Positions 37,976 to 50,548 of a DNA stretch of 64,000 nucleotides are shown one piece after another. Positions within the stretch are counted from its first letter, which is position 1, and the number at the start of each line of letters is the position of its first letter. The stretch is from positions 8,203,771 to 8,267,770 of the forward strand of contig NC_044978.1 of assembly GCF_008728515.1 (NCBI RefSeq), written 5' to 3'. The notes beneath the pieces are model-generated. The model was not told the origin of the DNA. It saw nothing but the letters and a program-made list of their open reading frames with translations, and made no database searches. The position numbers and the translations under genes are program-made. The stretch comes from Papio anubis (Eukaryota > Chordata > Mammalia > Primates > Cercopithecidae).

Positions 37976-38394
37976 CGAAAAGTCAGTCATTTAGCCCTTC
38001 CTGTGCTTTGTGAGTCTCATTTACAAGAGAGGGTCATAATTCTTAACTCTAAATCTCTTCAATTTTGTTCACCCGAAGTCCATAGTGTCATGGCACTGTG
38101 CTCCACGGCCCCTTTTCTAGTTATCAAGATAGAACTTATAAGACTTAATTTTCTTTCTTTAGGATCAAAATAATAATTTTCTACTACTGCTTGATCTGAA
38201 AGTCATTGATTATAAAGAGTCCTGTGAAGAAGTTAGATAGATTTATTTTTAAATGCCATATTGGGTGGGGTATATACCAAAAAGTAAACGTCCAATGTAA
38301 AAATATGTATATTAAGTATCTATTTTATAAAAACAGAACATTTTAAATCACAGAATGTTTTCATTTGACAAAATAATTTCATTTCTATTTTTTT

Positions 38395-39148
38395 CCTAAA
38401 GGTAATCAGAGATGTATGTAAGGATTTATGCCTTACACAGAGAATTTTATCCTCCTTTAGCCTCCCTTTTTAAAAATTGTTTTAGTCGACTGGGCGCGGT
38501 GGCTCATGCCTGTAATCCCAGCACTTTGGGAGGCTGAGGTGGGCAGATCACGAGGTCAGGAGATCAAGACCATCCTGGCTGACACAGTGAAACCCCGTCT
38601 CTACTAAAAACACACACACAAAAAAATTAGCTGGGTATGGTGGCGGGCGCCTGTAGTCCCAGCTACTTGGGAGGCTGAGGCAGGAGAATGGCATGAACCC
38701 GGGAGGCAGAGCTTGCAGTGAGCTGAGATCGTGCCACTGCACTCCAGCCTGGGCAACGCAGCCAGACTCTGTCTCAAAAAAAAAAAATTGTTTTAAAAAA
38801 GTAAACAATTTTTAGTATACTGTGGTACATCCATATAATGGAGTATTGTTCAGCCAATAATATATTTTTAAAGAACATTAAAAACTCAGAAGTATTTATA
38901 AGTTTAAATGAAAGAAAAGGTAATTTACAAACTGCTTTATAGAGTAAAATGCCAAATGTGTGTACATACATTAAAAGAAAAAAAAGACTACAAGCAAATG
39001 TAACACAATGTAAAATACAATTTTCTTGGTGGGAGAATTATGAATGTTTCTATTATTATTTTATTCTGAAGAGGAATACACACATTCATATATACATATA
39101 TATTCATACTTGTGTTTTTCAAGTTTTCATTCTGTAATCCTTTTATTT
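38395..39148 (+). mobile_element. Old L1 (L1M) 3-prime end, split by an Alu
   Basis: Before the Alu is 'taatcagagatgtatgtaag'. After it come 'gtggtacatccatataatgg' and 'agtattgttcagccaataat', the classic ORF2 3-prime landmarks. The tail may be the 39149-39172 A-run. Confidence 0.75.
38488..38786 (+). mobile_element. AluY-type, sense
   Basis: 'gatcacgaggtcaggagatc' and 'ggcagagcttgcagtgagct'. The flank aaaaattgtttta lies on both sides (38472-38484 and about 38783-38795). Inserted into an old L1. Confidence 0.95.
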
Positions 39149-39172
39149 AAAAAAAAAAAAAAAAAAAAAAAA
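39149..39172. repeat. Poly(A) run
   Basis: Twenty-four consecutive A just 5-prime of an Alu. It may be the tail of the older L1 or the remains of a target site. Confidence 0.9.
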
Positions 39173-39175
39173 CCT

Positions 39176-39434
39176 AGCCTGGCACGGTGGCTTGAGGTCA
39201 GGAGTTGGAGGCCAGCCTGGCCACGGCGAAACCCTGGTTCTACTAAAAATAAAAAAATTAGCCAAGCATGGTGGCTTGCACCTGTAATCCCAGCTGCTTG
39301 GGAGGCTGCGGCAGGAGAATCACTTGAACCTGGGAGGCAGAGGTTGCAGTGAGCCAAGATCAAGCCACTGCACTCCAGCCTGGGTGACCAAGTGAGACCC
39401 TGTTTCAAAACAAAACAAAAACAAACAAACAAAC
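39176..39434 (+). mobile_element. Alu, sense, internally deleted
   Basis: 'gcctggcacggtggcttgag' joins directly to 'gtcaggagttggaggccagc', so about 45 bases of the left monomer are missing. Tail of (CAAA)n type. Confidence 0.92.
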
Positions 39435-41364
39435 GAACCTAAAAAATCTGCTATTAAATATCTCAACTTTTTAGCTCATTATGTCTTCAGACAGGTACAA
39501 CAAAATGCTTTACTGGGAATCCATTTACAAAAAGTCATTAAAAACAGTTAAATTAAAAGTTAAAACCTTTTGAAATCATTCATCTGTGAAATCACATTTA
39601 ATGTTTTCCAGACATAAAAGAAGATATTCATGAAAACACTTTGTAGACTGGAACTTTTTTGCAATGGTGGACCTAGCAGCTGGTCTCTGTGCAAACACAA
39701 CAGCACTGACTGGTCGCACAGGGGGCCAGAGGAGTGAGCTTCAGCAGGGTGGCTGCAAGGACCCCGGGCTAAGTCACTGAGCAAGGAGGACCAAGTTGGG
39801 AAGGGCCGTAGGATCAAGACAGAGACAGCACTTCGCCATGAACTTTATTTCCTAACTGAACTATGAAGATACTAAAATGTTTTTACTACTACTCGAAAGA
39901 GAGGTCATAGACAAATTGAGTCGGAGACTGATAGAGAGAGAGAAAATCAGAGAAAAAGGGAGATAGACATATGCTGGAGAGAAATTTAGAGACTAGAGAG
40001 TTTCCAAGTAAGACAGAAGAAATTAACTGCTATTCACCTATACACTGCTCTCTCTGTAATAGTCTCAATTCCTCTTAACCAATCCTATAAAGTCCCAATC
40101 ACAAATGACAGGAATCACCACCACCATCAACACCACCACCACCACCACAAAAAGAATCTCAAAACATTGTTAAGAGTAAGTGCCCCCGAAGAGTGCAAAG
40201 GACCAGAGCACGCACCCACAGTGGCACCCCAGATGGCTAGATAAGACGAACCCTTTAATCAATGACAATTGGGAAAAACCTACTCCTACTCCTGTTTGAC
40301 TGAGCTTTGCATCCGAATCGCGTTATAAAACTTCCAATCTCTCCTGGCTACAACTTAAGCAGATACGGTGAAGTGAAATTTATGCTCGAAGGAAAAAAGC
40401 CACACTGCTTTGCTTGTCAAATATGGGTTTGACAGGGTCAAAATACATAGCTGGTAGATTTTACATTTTGTACATTTTGAGGTCTTTATTCCTTACTCAC
40501 TACTTGGCTGTTTTTTTTTTTTAATTGGATTCTTCCATTAAAAATTATAAAGCAAAACTGATTAAATTCCATAGAACTTGTCTTCTTAGAAGGTTGAAAG
40601 AATGATTTCCTTCAACCAGGGAAATGGGCCAATCGTTTAAATTCGTGATTATGCCAAAGGAAAATAACAGGGAAACATTCCATACTCCAATGTCTGTTTC
40701 CTTGGACTTGTTAGAGTCATACTGCTAGTGAATATTTTGGTTTAGAACTGTCTGGGAAAGCTGAATGCAGAGATCCTAGAAAACATACTCTCAAACCTCC
40801 TGTATTTACATTATTTGGTGAAGATCTATTGTGCTTTGCTTTCCTCCACTAGAAAAAAATCAGTCCACGCAAGGGCTGACATTTCCTTAGCAGGCTAGAG
40901 CATCACACCACTTAATTACCCACAGGGAGATGTGAGAAGTAGCGCGTGCAAGGTTTAGTTCTGCCTGAGGGCACTAACCTAGCTGCCCCCATTAGTATGT
41001 GGTAAGAAGACCTGCCAGGCCACAGCTCTTGACTGCTACATTTGAGAAAAGGAGATTTGTATTCAATAAGCTGGTCAACCCCAATTTTGTTCTAAAATGT
41101 CTATACAATAGAAACATTCTAGTTATACAAAAATCAAAAAACACAGGGGGAAAAGGTAACAGGCAAAGGGTTTACAACGGAGCAAACCATCAGGATTTCT
41201 GGACATAAATGTTCCATAACATTAGGAAGAACGATACACAATTGAGGTCTACCAAGTGAACCCTGGCAATTACTCTCTACTCAGTTAGCCACTCCTTAAC
41301 CCCTTCAAAAGTCAGGGGGAGATACGGTTTGAAAGCTTCACTTTTTGCCCTGTTCTTCTGCATT
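39435..41364. other. Unique DNA with (ACC)n run
   Basis: No gene is recognised. A (CAC)n array lies at 40116-40148. A purine-rich GAGA stretch lies at 39925-40020. Confidence 0.5.
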
Positions 41365-41656
41365 CTTTTTTTCTTTTCTTTTTTTTTGAGACAGGGTCTT
41401 GCTCTGTCACCCAGGCTGGAGTGTAGTGGTATGATCTCGGCTCACTGCAACCTCCCCCTCCTGGGCTCAAACAATTCTCCAGCGTAGCTGGACCACAGGT
41501 GGGTTTCACCACGCCTGGCTAATTTTTGTATTTTTAGTAGAGATGGGGTTTCACCATGTTAGCTGGGCTGGTCTCACACTCCTGGCTTCAAGTAATCCAT
41601 CTGCCTCAGCCTCCCAAGGTGCCGGGATTACAGGTCTGAGCCACCATGGCTGGCCC
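41365..41656 (-). mobile_element. Alu, antisense
   Basis: 'gagacagggtcttgctctgt' to 'gagccaccatggctggcc'. The flank tcttctgcatt lies on both sides (41354-41364 and 41658-41668). A short deletion lies near 'ctccagcgtagctggaccac'. Confidence 0.93.
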
Positions 41657-41735
41657 CTCTTCTGCATTATTAATTAGCATTGATGTGTCAAACTTTTAAT
41701 ATTGTTTTTTAAAAACTGCTTAAAAATCTGCATTA

Positions 41736-42017
41736 GCCGGGCGCGGTGGCTCACGCCTGTAATCCCAGCACTTTGGGAGGCCGAGGCGGGCGGATCACAA
41801 GGTCAGGAGATCGAGACCATGGTGAAACCCCGTCTCTACTAAAAATAGAAAAAATTAGCCGGGCACAGTGGCGGGCGCCTGTAGTCCCAGCTACTCGGGA
41901 GGCTGAGGCAGGAGAATGGCGTGAACCCGGGAGGCGGAGCTTGCAGTGAGCCGAGATTGCGCCACTGCACTCCAGCCTGGGCGACAGAGCAAGACTCCGT
42001 CTCAAAAAAAAAAAAAA
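41736..42017 (+). mobile_element. AluY with 12-bp deletion (AluYd-like), sense
   Basis: A near-consensus AluY in which 'gatcgagaccat' is followed directly by 'ggtgaaaccccg'. The 12 bases usually in between (cctggctaacac) are absent. That deletion is the known mark of the AluYd lineage. Fourteen-base target duplication aaaaatctgcatta at 41722-41735 and 42018-42031. Confidence 0.93.
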
Positions 42018-42031
42018 AAAAATCTGCATTA

Positions 42032-43630
42032 AACAATAGATTCCTGTTTGAACCATAAATGTCATATAATCAAGCACTTTCTTCTAATCATCTGGTGTTG
42101 GGGAAATACATTTTTAGCTCCAAGTGAGAGTCATGTGCATACTTAAAGCCTGGCAAGCCACAATGAAAACTTCTAAGCCTTCAAGACTTGCCAGGGATTT
42201 AGGGTGCGTGGTCCGAGGAGAGGGACTGGCTGAAAGGAATGCTGACCCATCACCTTTCCTCTTTTCCTCCCCCTCACTTCCCATCTACTCTTTACCCCCT
42301 ACCTGGTAAACCAACCTCCAAGCACAGAAAACAAAACAGAACAGATTAATGGCCCCTGTTCTGTTTCATTATTTATGCCCTTCTCATGCACCACACTAAC
42401 CAAGGGATGCTCTTTGATGATTATATCTCCAAAGAACATTATTATGATCATGGTATGTGCTGGGGAACCATAGATAATTAATCAGACAAACAGAGATATG
42501 GATAAGAATAACTTTTGGATTTTGTCAAAGTAAATTTAATGCATAAAACCTGCTAGGAACTGATTAATGAAATAGCCTCTTTACTCATAGTTGAATCAGG
42601 GCATATACCACAGCTGGCTGCAGACCTATCCCTTCATCCCAAAGATGCTGAGTTCACTTTTGCCTCATTTAAAACTTTCCTGTCAATTCCAATAGCAAAG
42701 GTATTTAGCTAAAGATGTTTGCCCCGGTATGGAAGTTTTTGTTATCCCAATCAATCCATTAGGAAACAAGCAACCAATTTATTGGACATATTTTTCTACT
42801 CGCCTGGTGAGAAACTGGTGAGTCATTGTCCCACCCACATTTCTGTTTGTGAAGCGGAGGTGAAAAAAATTCCATACTCCTACATCCCCCCAAAACCATG
42901 GAAATCACTGGAAGTGCTGCTCCGCCACATTTTCACAGGTTAATCTTTATAAAGAAAAATTTGCATGATTTCCATGTTAGTGTTTCATGGATTATAAAGA
43001 AACTAGCCACCTTTGTCTTCTGTAGCAGCGGGCCACGTAGAATTCTGCGAGTGTAAGATGGAGAGGAAAAAGAGAGAATTGAATGGCCTTTTGTTTCTTA
43101 AAAAAGAAGGAAACCAACAAAGACTTGTTTCCTTTTTCCTTTTTGTCAAATGAAAGCTCTTCAGAGATGATTGAGCTCTTGTATGCTACTGTTTGAATCC
43201 TGTAGGATGGTTTTCTGTGTAGCTTTGCTCTAAGCACACCAAAGGACGCAGATACTTCTGAAGGTTAAAACTACTTTGTGGCGCATAGGGGACCTGTCTG
43301 AAGATTTCTGATCCTTGGGAGAAGAACATCATACTCCCCTCTCGCTTAGAGCTTGCTTTAAGGAAACACATTTGGATGCCAGTTTATCAATTTGCCGTAG
43401 AAGGGGAGGGCCAGGGACATTTGGGAACAGGTAAATCAAGTTCCAGAAGTATCTGAAGGAAAGAGACACCCAGAGAACGTACAGTCCCATTTTCCGATGG
43501 TGCAGGCTTGTTTACCACTGGGTTAGCCTTGACACCTGAATGAGGGCTGAGTTTTTATTTCTAGTCCTCTCACTGTCCCTGACCCTCCCTGGCTCTCTCA
43601 CTTTGGTCTTCATCTTACCCCTGGAAAATT
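42032..43630. other. Unique DNA
   Basis: No gene or repeat is recognised. Short frames on both strands have no family features. Confidence 0.5.
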
Positions 43631-44620
43631 TCTTTTTTCTTTTTTTTTTTTTTTTTTAGTTTAAAATGTTTTATTCCCTAGCTCATAAAAAAGTTTGTAC
43701 GTACAAGACTCAAGTAAATAGAAAGGCAGCTTTCAATCACAAATCAGATAGTAGCCTTTCACACTCTATTGGGGAAGCATATTTAATGCACACATTTGAA
43801 TGTTACGCATAAATAATTTTAACTATGCAGTTCAAGTTCCGGGTTTTAAATTAGATCTGCATATATAATAAGACACTTGTGGTCAAATTTTGAGACTGGC
43901 AAAGCCAATTTCAAGCTGCTTCTATTTTGAGTACAGGCTTCACTAGTACAAATACCTGATGTTAAAGTAACAAAAGAGTGACCTTCAAAGGTGTCTTTGT
44001 CTTATGCTCATACATTTGTAATCTGAGTCCATTTACGATTTCTCTTCTTCTACAGTCTTCAAATTATAGTGGTTATGCATTGAGTTCCCTATGCTTCCTA
44101 CCCATCTCCTTTATCTCAGCCTTCTCACACTTCGCCATTCTCTTCTTTCTGGAAATAACCAGCACAACAATTCCAGCAACAATTGTTATCACCTCAACCA
44201 CAATAACAGCATAAACAGCAGCTTTCAGAGTCTGCATTGAAAATTCAGGTGCATTTTTATCAACATAATAAATTAAAGTTTGACCAGGATACAGATTCAG
44301 TTGTTCTCTATTTACTCTCAGGTCCATTTTCTTAGAAGAATGAAACAAGTATTCACCTTCAACATCTTTTTCAAAATAATGAGCCACATCAGCTATGTCC
44401 ACATGATTCTGACTTTTGGTTCTGAAAACTGTGACTACAACATAATTGGTGACCTCAAGAACAACAGATGCTGGATTTGTGTATCTATTTCTCCAAATTT
44501 ACTGGCTTTTTAACATCAGTTCAGTGCTACAAGAAATTTCGAGTCCTTACATTTTTAACCTTAATGAAAGACATATCACAACAGTTTTTCTAATAATCAC
44601 CATTTCTAAAAGGAAGATGT
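43631..44620 (-). pseudogene. EPCAM: EPCAM processed pseudogene (retrocopy)
   Basis: A minus-strand copy of spliced EPCAM mRNA. Reading from its 3-prime end, a poly(T) on the plus strand at 43631-43657 is the inserted poly(A) tail, preceded by an AATAAA-type signal (gaataaaa) and the EPCAM 3-prime UTR. Then comes the C-terminal end of the protein, with the stop at about 44073. The frame from 44402 to 44073 keeps 109 codons. They cover an extracellular part with 'PGQTLIYYVD', the transmembrane segment and the cytoplasmic start 'VVLVISRKKRMAK', then 'EKAEIKEMG' and the end 'HRELNA'. About four of five residues match human EpCAM as I remember it, with one extra serine. Upstream the match decays, with about 12 bases lost and an in-frame TAA at 44499-44501. 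Homology fades by about 44620. EPCAM is a membrane adhesion glycoprotein; this copy lacks the signal peptide and most of the ectodomain and should not make it. Its 5-prime end and target duplication were not found. Confidence 0.93.
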
Positions 44621-44952
44621 TTAGAGAAAAGGTTGGAGGCTCTTTCTGGAAGATCTGCTTGATGAACCAGAGTGCAACAAAATCATTTTCGTAAGATCAT
44701 TCTAATCATGTCAGAACATTTTAGAAGGTTGAGAACAGATAATAAAAGTAACCTGTCTCTTTGACCATGTGTACAAGCACAAAATGACACAAAAAGTGTC
44801 TTCAGCTTTAAAGAGTACTGTTACGATTTTTGAAAGATCTTCTCATTGATGTGAAATTATGTCGAGTATAACATGGTGATATTTTAAGTATAATGATGTA
44901 TCTGCTCTGTAAATAGCACCCAGGCTGAGCAATACAATCTCTCTACACTGGC
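44621..44952. other. Unassigned DNA between pseudogene and Alu
   Basis: May hold more decayed EPCAM sequence, but I cannot align it. Otherwise AT-rich and featureless. Confidence 0.4.
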
Positions 44953-45258
44953 TTTTTTTTTTTTTTCTTTTTTTTTTGAGACGGAGTCTCGCTCTGTCGC
45001 CCAGGCTGGAGTGCAGTGCCGCGATCTCGGCTCACTGCAAGCTCCGCCTCCCGGGTTCCCGCCATTCTCCTGCCTCAGCCTCCCGAGTAGCTGGGACCAC
45101 AGGTGCCCACCACCTCGCCCGGCTAATTTTTTGTATTTTTAGTAGAGACGGGGTTTCACCGTGTTAGCCAGGATGGTCTCAATCTCCTGACCTCGTGATC
45201 TGCCCGCCTTGGCCTCCCAAAGTGCTGGGATTACAGGCATCAGCCACTGTGCCCGGCC
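44953..45258 (-). mobile_element. AluY-type, antisense
   Basis: 'gagacggagtctcgctctgt' to 'cagccactgtgcccggcc', with 'gcaagctccgcctcccgggt', an AluY-type sequence. The flanks acactggctt (44945-44954) and acattggctt (45260-45269) form a target duplication with one change. Confidence 0.94.
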
Positions 45259-45269
45259 CACATTGGCTT

Positions 45270-48200
45270 CTTAAGTGACTTTAGCAGATGCAGGAGAGAA
45301 GGGCCATTTCCATACTTTGTAATGAGGGACATGTGGGAAGAAGGGAGAAGAACTGCAAGCAAAGCATGCCAGTGCTGAGAAAGGGAGAGAGTAGCTTGTA
45401 TTTACAGTTAGAGACTAGTGTATTCATGGAGATAGTCAAAGTGGTTCCAGTGTTTAAGGATATTATTGTACACAATATCATCTTTTATCCTTGAGTTATG
45501 GTTACGCATGTCAAGACAGTCTATATCCTTCAGTAGAGGAAAACGGGAAACTTCTGTATAAAATCGATCATTCATTACACATCTCATCAAAATAGCTTCA
45601 CATTTCACCTTTACAAGTAAACTGCTTCAAGTAACCTTACTGCAAGCAATTTTTGTACACCAGACTGCACTTACAAAGCTTATGTATTTAACAAGAACTA
45701 AAGAAAACTAATGGCATTGGTAAGAGTTGTTTTTGCTCAGAGCAGCTCATAACAAAGAGCAAGGAACCACATGTGAATGAAGAAGCTGCCGTGCTCCTCC
45801 AGGATGCAATCCACCTGAGTCTTACAGGACGCCGTTCGAGTGTTGGAGAAGGTGCTGAAGAGACAGGGCGCCAGGGTCTCAGATGTAAAGAGCTGAATCT
45901 TGCTTTAGCCCATGGCTGCTCAAATTAAGCCTTTTGATTTAATCTGAAGTATTCAGAGAAAAAACCCTGGTGGTATCGGCTTCCCATTGAGGAGAGCTGT
46001 ATTGCTGAGTGACTGAGAGCTCTGGGGAGATCTACGCACAACAGAGGAACACATGTGGCATGCCCTCTGCGATTTTCTCTTTCCTACATGTTAATGAAGA
46101 TTAAAGTGTAAGAAAGTGCAGGCATCAGTGGAACAGATAATTAATGATGATTGATGATTTACTTTTAATGTATGCCACATGATTAATTCAGGTAAAACAT
46201 GCAGATGCTTGGGGTCGTGAAATTGTTGAGCGTTCAACATGGACTGACAAGAGTCTACACGAAAAGCCTGCGTTTGGGGCTCGATATTATCCATATCATA
46301 ATTTTCATTAGGTAGATATTGAAAGAGAAAGCTCCATCTGTTCAAAAGAAAAGACTTGTCTTTTTCTTTCAGGATTGATTTTTTTTTTCACCTCTGCTGT
46401 TCTTTTCTTTCCTGAAAACCTTTGCTCCTTTCTTGGGCAAAGCTATTTAAGCAGGTTTCCTGGTATTTCCTTACAAAAACTACAGTTTTCTTGTTTGTTT
46501 TATTTTGTTTTGCTTTTTTTTTTTTTTTGTGCATAGTTACTTGCCTAATTGTTACAAAACTGTCTTTCAGTCATGTCTCTTTCAATCTCCTTAGATGTAT
46601 GTGTACACACGCATGCACGCACACACAAAGGTACCCCATGACACTTGCAAAGGTGAAGGAGTGAGAGCAGTATCTCCTGACCAGAAATATTCCAAAATGC
46701 AGGGCATCAATCCAGCAGAAGGAAGCACATCAGCATTTTCTCCCTTCCGCCAGTACAGCGCGGCTCCCCACGGCGCAGGGTGCAGCTGTACTGTGCAGAA
46801 GTGGTGTGTCGGTGCCACATCAAATGATAAGGCTGTTTACAAGTGGTAAATTGAAGGCCTTTACGGCTCCTCAGAGTTTCTCTCTCTAAGGATGGCTAAG
46901 CTTGAAAAGAGTAGAGGGTTTGGGGCTTTGCCGCCATCTTGTAGAAAAGCTGAAAGCTTCATTTGCTAACCCAGAACCTAAAACGACTTCAGCGGCCAGG
47001 AGGCCTCGCAGGCCTGAGTTCCATGTGGGTGTTTTTTTGCTGCGAATATTTAGAAATAAGAAAGAAATTCTGACTTGAGCAATTCTAAACCTTCCATGTG
47101 CCGAATGAGTCATGTGGGTATTGTCTATGTGATTCCTACAGGCTTTGCTTAACTTCCTCACTGAGGTTTGCTTTCCAGCAGTGTGCTTATTGTGGTATTT
47201 CTATTTTTCAGAATTTTATGGCTTAGAGGCACTGAGACTGAAATTCAACAGCTAACACTCCTCCACCTAGCCCCCCTGAAAAATTTCAAAAAAGTCAACA
47301 ATATATTAATTACAAGTAATGTGTATTTTAATTTCCATAAGTAAAAATGTGATTGATCCAACACTAAATAAAAATGATGTAACAACCATCTATAAGCCTA
47401 AAATATTCAATATCACATCACAATCTCCGAATAGTTCATCTAATCCAACATAATTATGTCTCTCAAAAAACCTTAACTAATCATAATTATAGTATTTTTA
47501 TTTTTAAATTTATGTGTTTTGTTTTGATATAAACAGTAATGGGGAATAAAACATTTTTCTTCTGATAGAGCTAACAGAAGATACACAAAAGACAATCAAG
47601 ACTAATTTTAGTGTAAAACCAATTTGTACTAATTATGAGAATAGCTACAACAATGCTTTAATAAGATATTTTCAGAGAGGAAAGAGTAAATATACATTTG
47701 GAAATCTTTATTCATAATTAAGTTACATCCTGCAGCTCCCACATTTTAAAACACAGAGCACCACATGATTTCTGCCTCACACCGTTTTTCTTTTACTTTT
47801 TGCCTTAGCTTTCATTGTTGTCCTCACTTCCCATATCCTGCTGCTACAATAAGTTTTCACAGTAAGGAGGTGGTTTCCTACTGGATGTACTCACCCAGCT
47901 GCAGATTTCCAGTCTAAATAGCTGCCACAATCTCCTTTGTCAAAGCTAGCAAATACTTGCTTTTTCCCTATGTTAAACATATTTTTTTTTTTGTTCCTCA
48001 CCAGTCTTGAGGTTTAATGCAAAACAAACTCTTTTATTAATCTCCCTGCTAAACCTTGTATCTTGATGAGTATTCAGTGTTTTTAAACAGATCACTGTCC
48101 ATGTTTTGCTGTGGGCAGTTAGAATCCAGGTGCTTTGTTATGTAACTGGCACTTTGGATGGGAGAGTACAATTCTCCCTGTGTGGTTGGAACCACAGAAC

Positions 48201-48300
48201 TCTGTCATTCATGGACATACAGGAATATATTTATCAGTATGGACTATATGTGGCTAGGAAGGATTTTCATAAGCACTTTAGCATTATAAAAACCAAGCCC
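45270..48300. other. Unique DNA
   Basis: No gene is recognised. The minus strand at 45408-45608 and 45750-45920 has open frames without known domains. A YY1-type motif lies at 46930-46941 (listed separately), and a CA-rich stretch at about 46600-46628. Confidence 0.5.
46930..46941 (-). promoter_or_regulatory. Candidate YY1-binding motif
   Basis: gccgccatcttg is the reverse complement of CAAGATGGCGGC, the known strong YY1 site. The surrounding 200 bases hold no obvious promoter. Binding is inferred from the motif alone. Confidence 0.4.
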
Positions 48301-48637
48301 TGGCCAGGCATGTTGGCTCACGCCTATAATCCCAGCACTTTTGGAGGCTGAGGTGGGCGGATCACGAGGTAAGGAGTTTGAGACCAGCCTGGCCAATATG
48401 GTGAAACTCTGTCTCTACTAAAAATACAAAAAATTAGCTGGGCATGGTGGCACACGCCTGTAGTCCCAGCTACTCAGGAGGCTGAGGCAGGAGAATCGCT
48501 TGAACCCAGGAGGCAGAGGTTGCAGTGAGCCGAGATCGCGCCACTGTACTCCGGCCTGGGTGACAGAATGAGACTCCGTCTCAAATAAAACCAAACCAAA
48601 CCAAACCAAACAAAACAAAACAACAACAACAAAAAAA
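48301..48637 (+). mobile_element. Alu (AluS-like), sense
   Basis: Complete dimer. The tail is a mix of (CCAAA)n, (CAAAA)n and (CAA)n. The flank aagccct lies at 48295-48301 and 48636-48642. Confidence 0.94.
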
Positions 48638-50044
48638 GCCCTCTCTAAACCTAAGAAATGCCATTAAGCAAATAATATATAACATCTTGTCAAATTCTAT
48701 ATCTAATTATATTTTTAAAGGCTTAAAAAAAAAAAAAAAAACCCTGCATGCTGACAGTTTACATATCCGTTGGTGAGGAATACCCAGTCTAAATTTTTTA
48801 CCACGAAAGCTAATGACCCTATTAACTCTAATTTGTTTACTCACCAGTCTGGAACAGTTTCTTCCACAGGTACCTCTTTGATGTTCAAAATTAAGCTTCC
48901 TAGAGGCTTGAGAAATTAAATGCTAAAGGAGGTCAATTATACAGCCGTTGCCTAAAGACAGGGATTGCCACTCCCATGTCGCTTTAAATTGACTATTTTT
49001 TTTTTTACCTTGATGAACAGATGAACACAAATACGACAAGATTACTACACAACACATGTTAAACCCTCCTCCTGATTTGCTTGGATGTGACGGATAGCTT
49101 TGAATGAGTGTACCTGAGCGTGCTGGCAAGGGCTTAATTAAAACCCAGACAAATAGTCAGCACTGGTTTCTCAGGTGAAATCTGAAATATACACTAAAAT
49201 ATTATTCAAACCGAAACAAACCGAAATGAAAGGGCATGTTTGATAAACATAGAGAATTGTTCTATTATCACTTGCAAAGCCCCATGTGGGAGAAAATTTA
49301 GTACACAGGATAGTGTGAGTTAATCATTCAGGTTTTTCCCTATGGTTCAGACATCAGCACTATTATGAAATAGTTGTGAAGTGGAAAAAGCATTCTGCTT
49401 ATTGAAAAATAAATGAACAAACCAATTGGAAAACTATTGGGATATGCTAGGGGAATAAACCCTGCCATAGATATGTGTGTGCGAAGAGAAATTTTTGTTA
49501 ATATCCTGAGTCCTGTAGCATTTCTGTAATAATTGGTAACAAAAGCATTTTGCAGAGGTACAGCCTGGCTCTGCAGGGCCAGTGCTAATTTCTGTGCTCT
49601 CTTTTCAGGCTTAACACAATTTCTCTGTCCCCACCTTTTATGGGTACCTATTCTCTACACTCTAGGACCATCTCCTTCCCAGATAGGAGCTTTATTTGAC
49701 TTTGGAAAATATTAGTGATTCAGAAATAGACATTGCACATATCATTCCAGAGGCTGAAAATTGAGTAAGATAATGTCAGTTCCTCATAAAATAAGAAAGT
49801 GGACAATGGGTTGAAAAGGCCTCATCATCTGCTTCTAGAATGGTCTTGTCCTCCCCTCCATCTCTTACTGAGCCTGAGGGATTTTTTTTTTTTTCCAGTG
49901 ATTTCCAATTTCTGTTTAGTTACATTTGTTAAGAATATAATTGTCACTCTTTGGCTGTTGAATACATGACAGTGTACAAACCAGAGTATAATCCCAGGAT
50001 TTTAATGGGCATTACAATGGCTGAACAGTGGATCAGTACAAAAA
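48638..50044. other. Unique AT-rich DNA
   Basis: No gene is seen. Poly(A) at 48725-48741 and poly(T) at 48998-49008 are the only simple-sequence features. Confidence 0.5.
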
Positions 50045-50250
50045 GAGGGTAGTGTTTGAGAATCTCTGGAATCAGGCTGCAGAGTTTGGAATCCCTACTC
50101 TGCCACTTGATAAGTGGGTCTGAGCCTAGTTCTTTTATCTGTAAAAGAGAAACAATAGTAATATTTACTCTAAGTTGTTAAATGAAGCAATACACATACA
50201 ATAGTTAGGATACAACCTGCCACATAGTAAAAGGCTCATAAATATAAGTG
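50045..50250 (+). repeat. MIR, sense
   Basis: 'ctctggaatcaggctgcaga', 'ctctgccacttgataagtgg', 'cttttatctgtaaaagagaa', 'gccacatagtaaaaggctca'. An Alu was inserted at its 3-prime end. Confidence 0.85.
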
Positions 50251-50252
50251 AC

Positions 50253-50548
50253 TTTTTTTTTTTTTTTTTGGAGATGGAGTTTCACCCTGGTTGCCCAGGC
50301 TGGAGTGCAATGGTGCGATCTTGGCTCACTGCAACCTCTACCTCCCGAGTTCGAGCGATTCTCCTGCCTCAGCCTCCCGAGTAGCTGGGATAACAGGCAT
50401 GCGCCACCACGTCCAACTAATTTTGTATTTTGGGGATGGGGTTTCTCCGTGTTGGTCAGGCTGGTCTTAAACTCCCAACCTCAGGTGATCTGCCCACCTC
50501 GGCCTCCCAAAGTGCTGGGATTACAGGAGTGAGCCACTGTGCCCACCT
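50253..50548 (-). mobile_element. Alu, antisense
   Basis: 'gagatggagtttcaccctgg' to 'gagccactgtgcccacct'. Short flank gtgact at 50248-50253 and 50549-50554. Confidence 0.93.

Noticed and set aside
45750..45920. Minus-strand open stretch of about 60 codons next to the EPCAM copy
   Set aside because: No start, no recognised domain and a length expected by chance. Not part of EPCAM as far as I can align.
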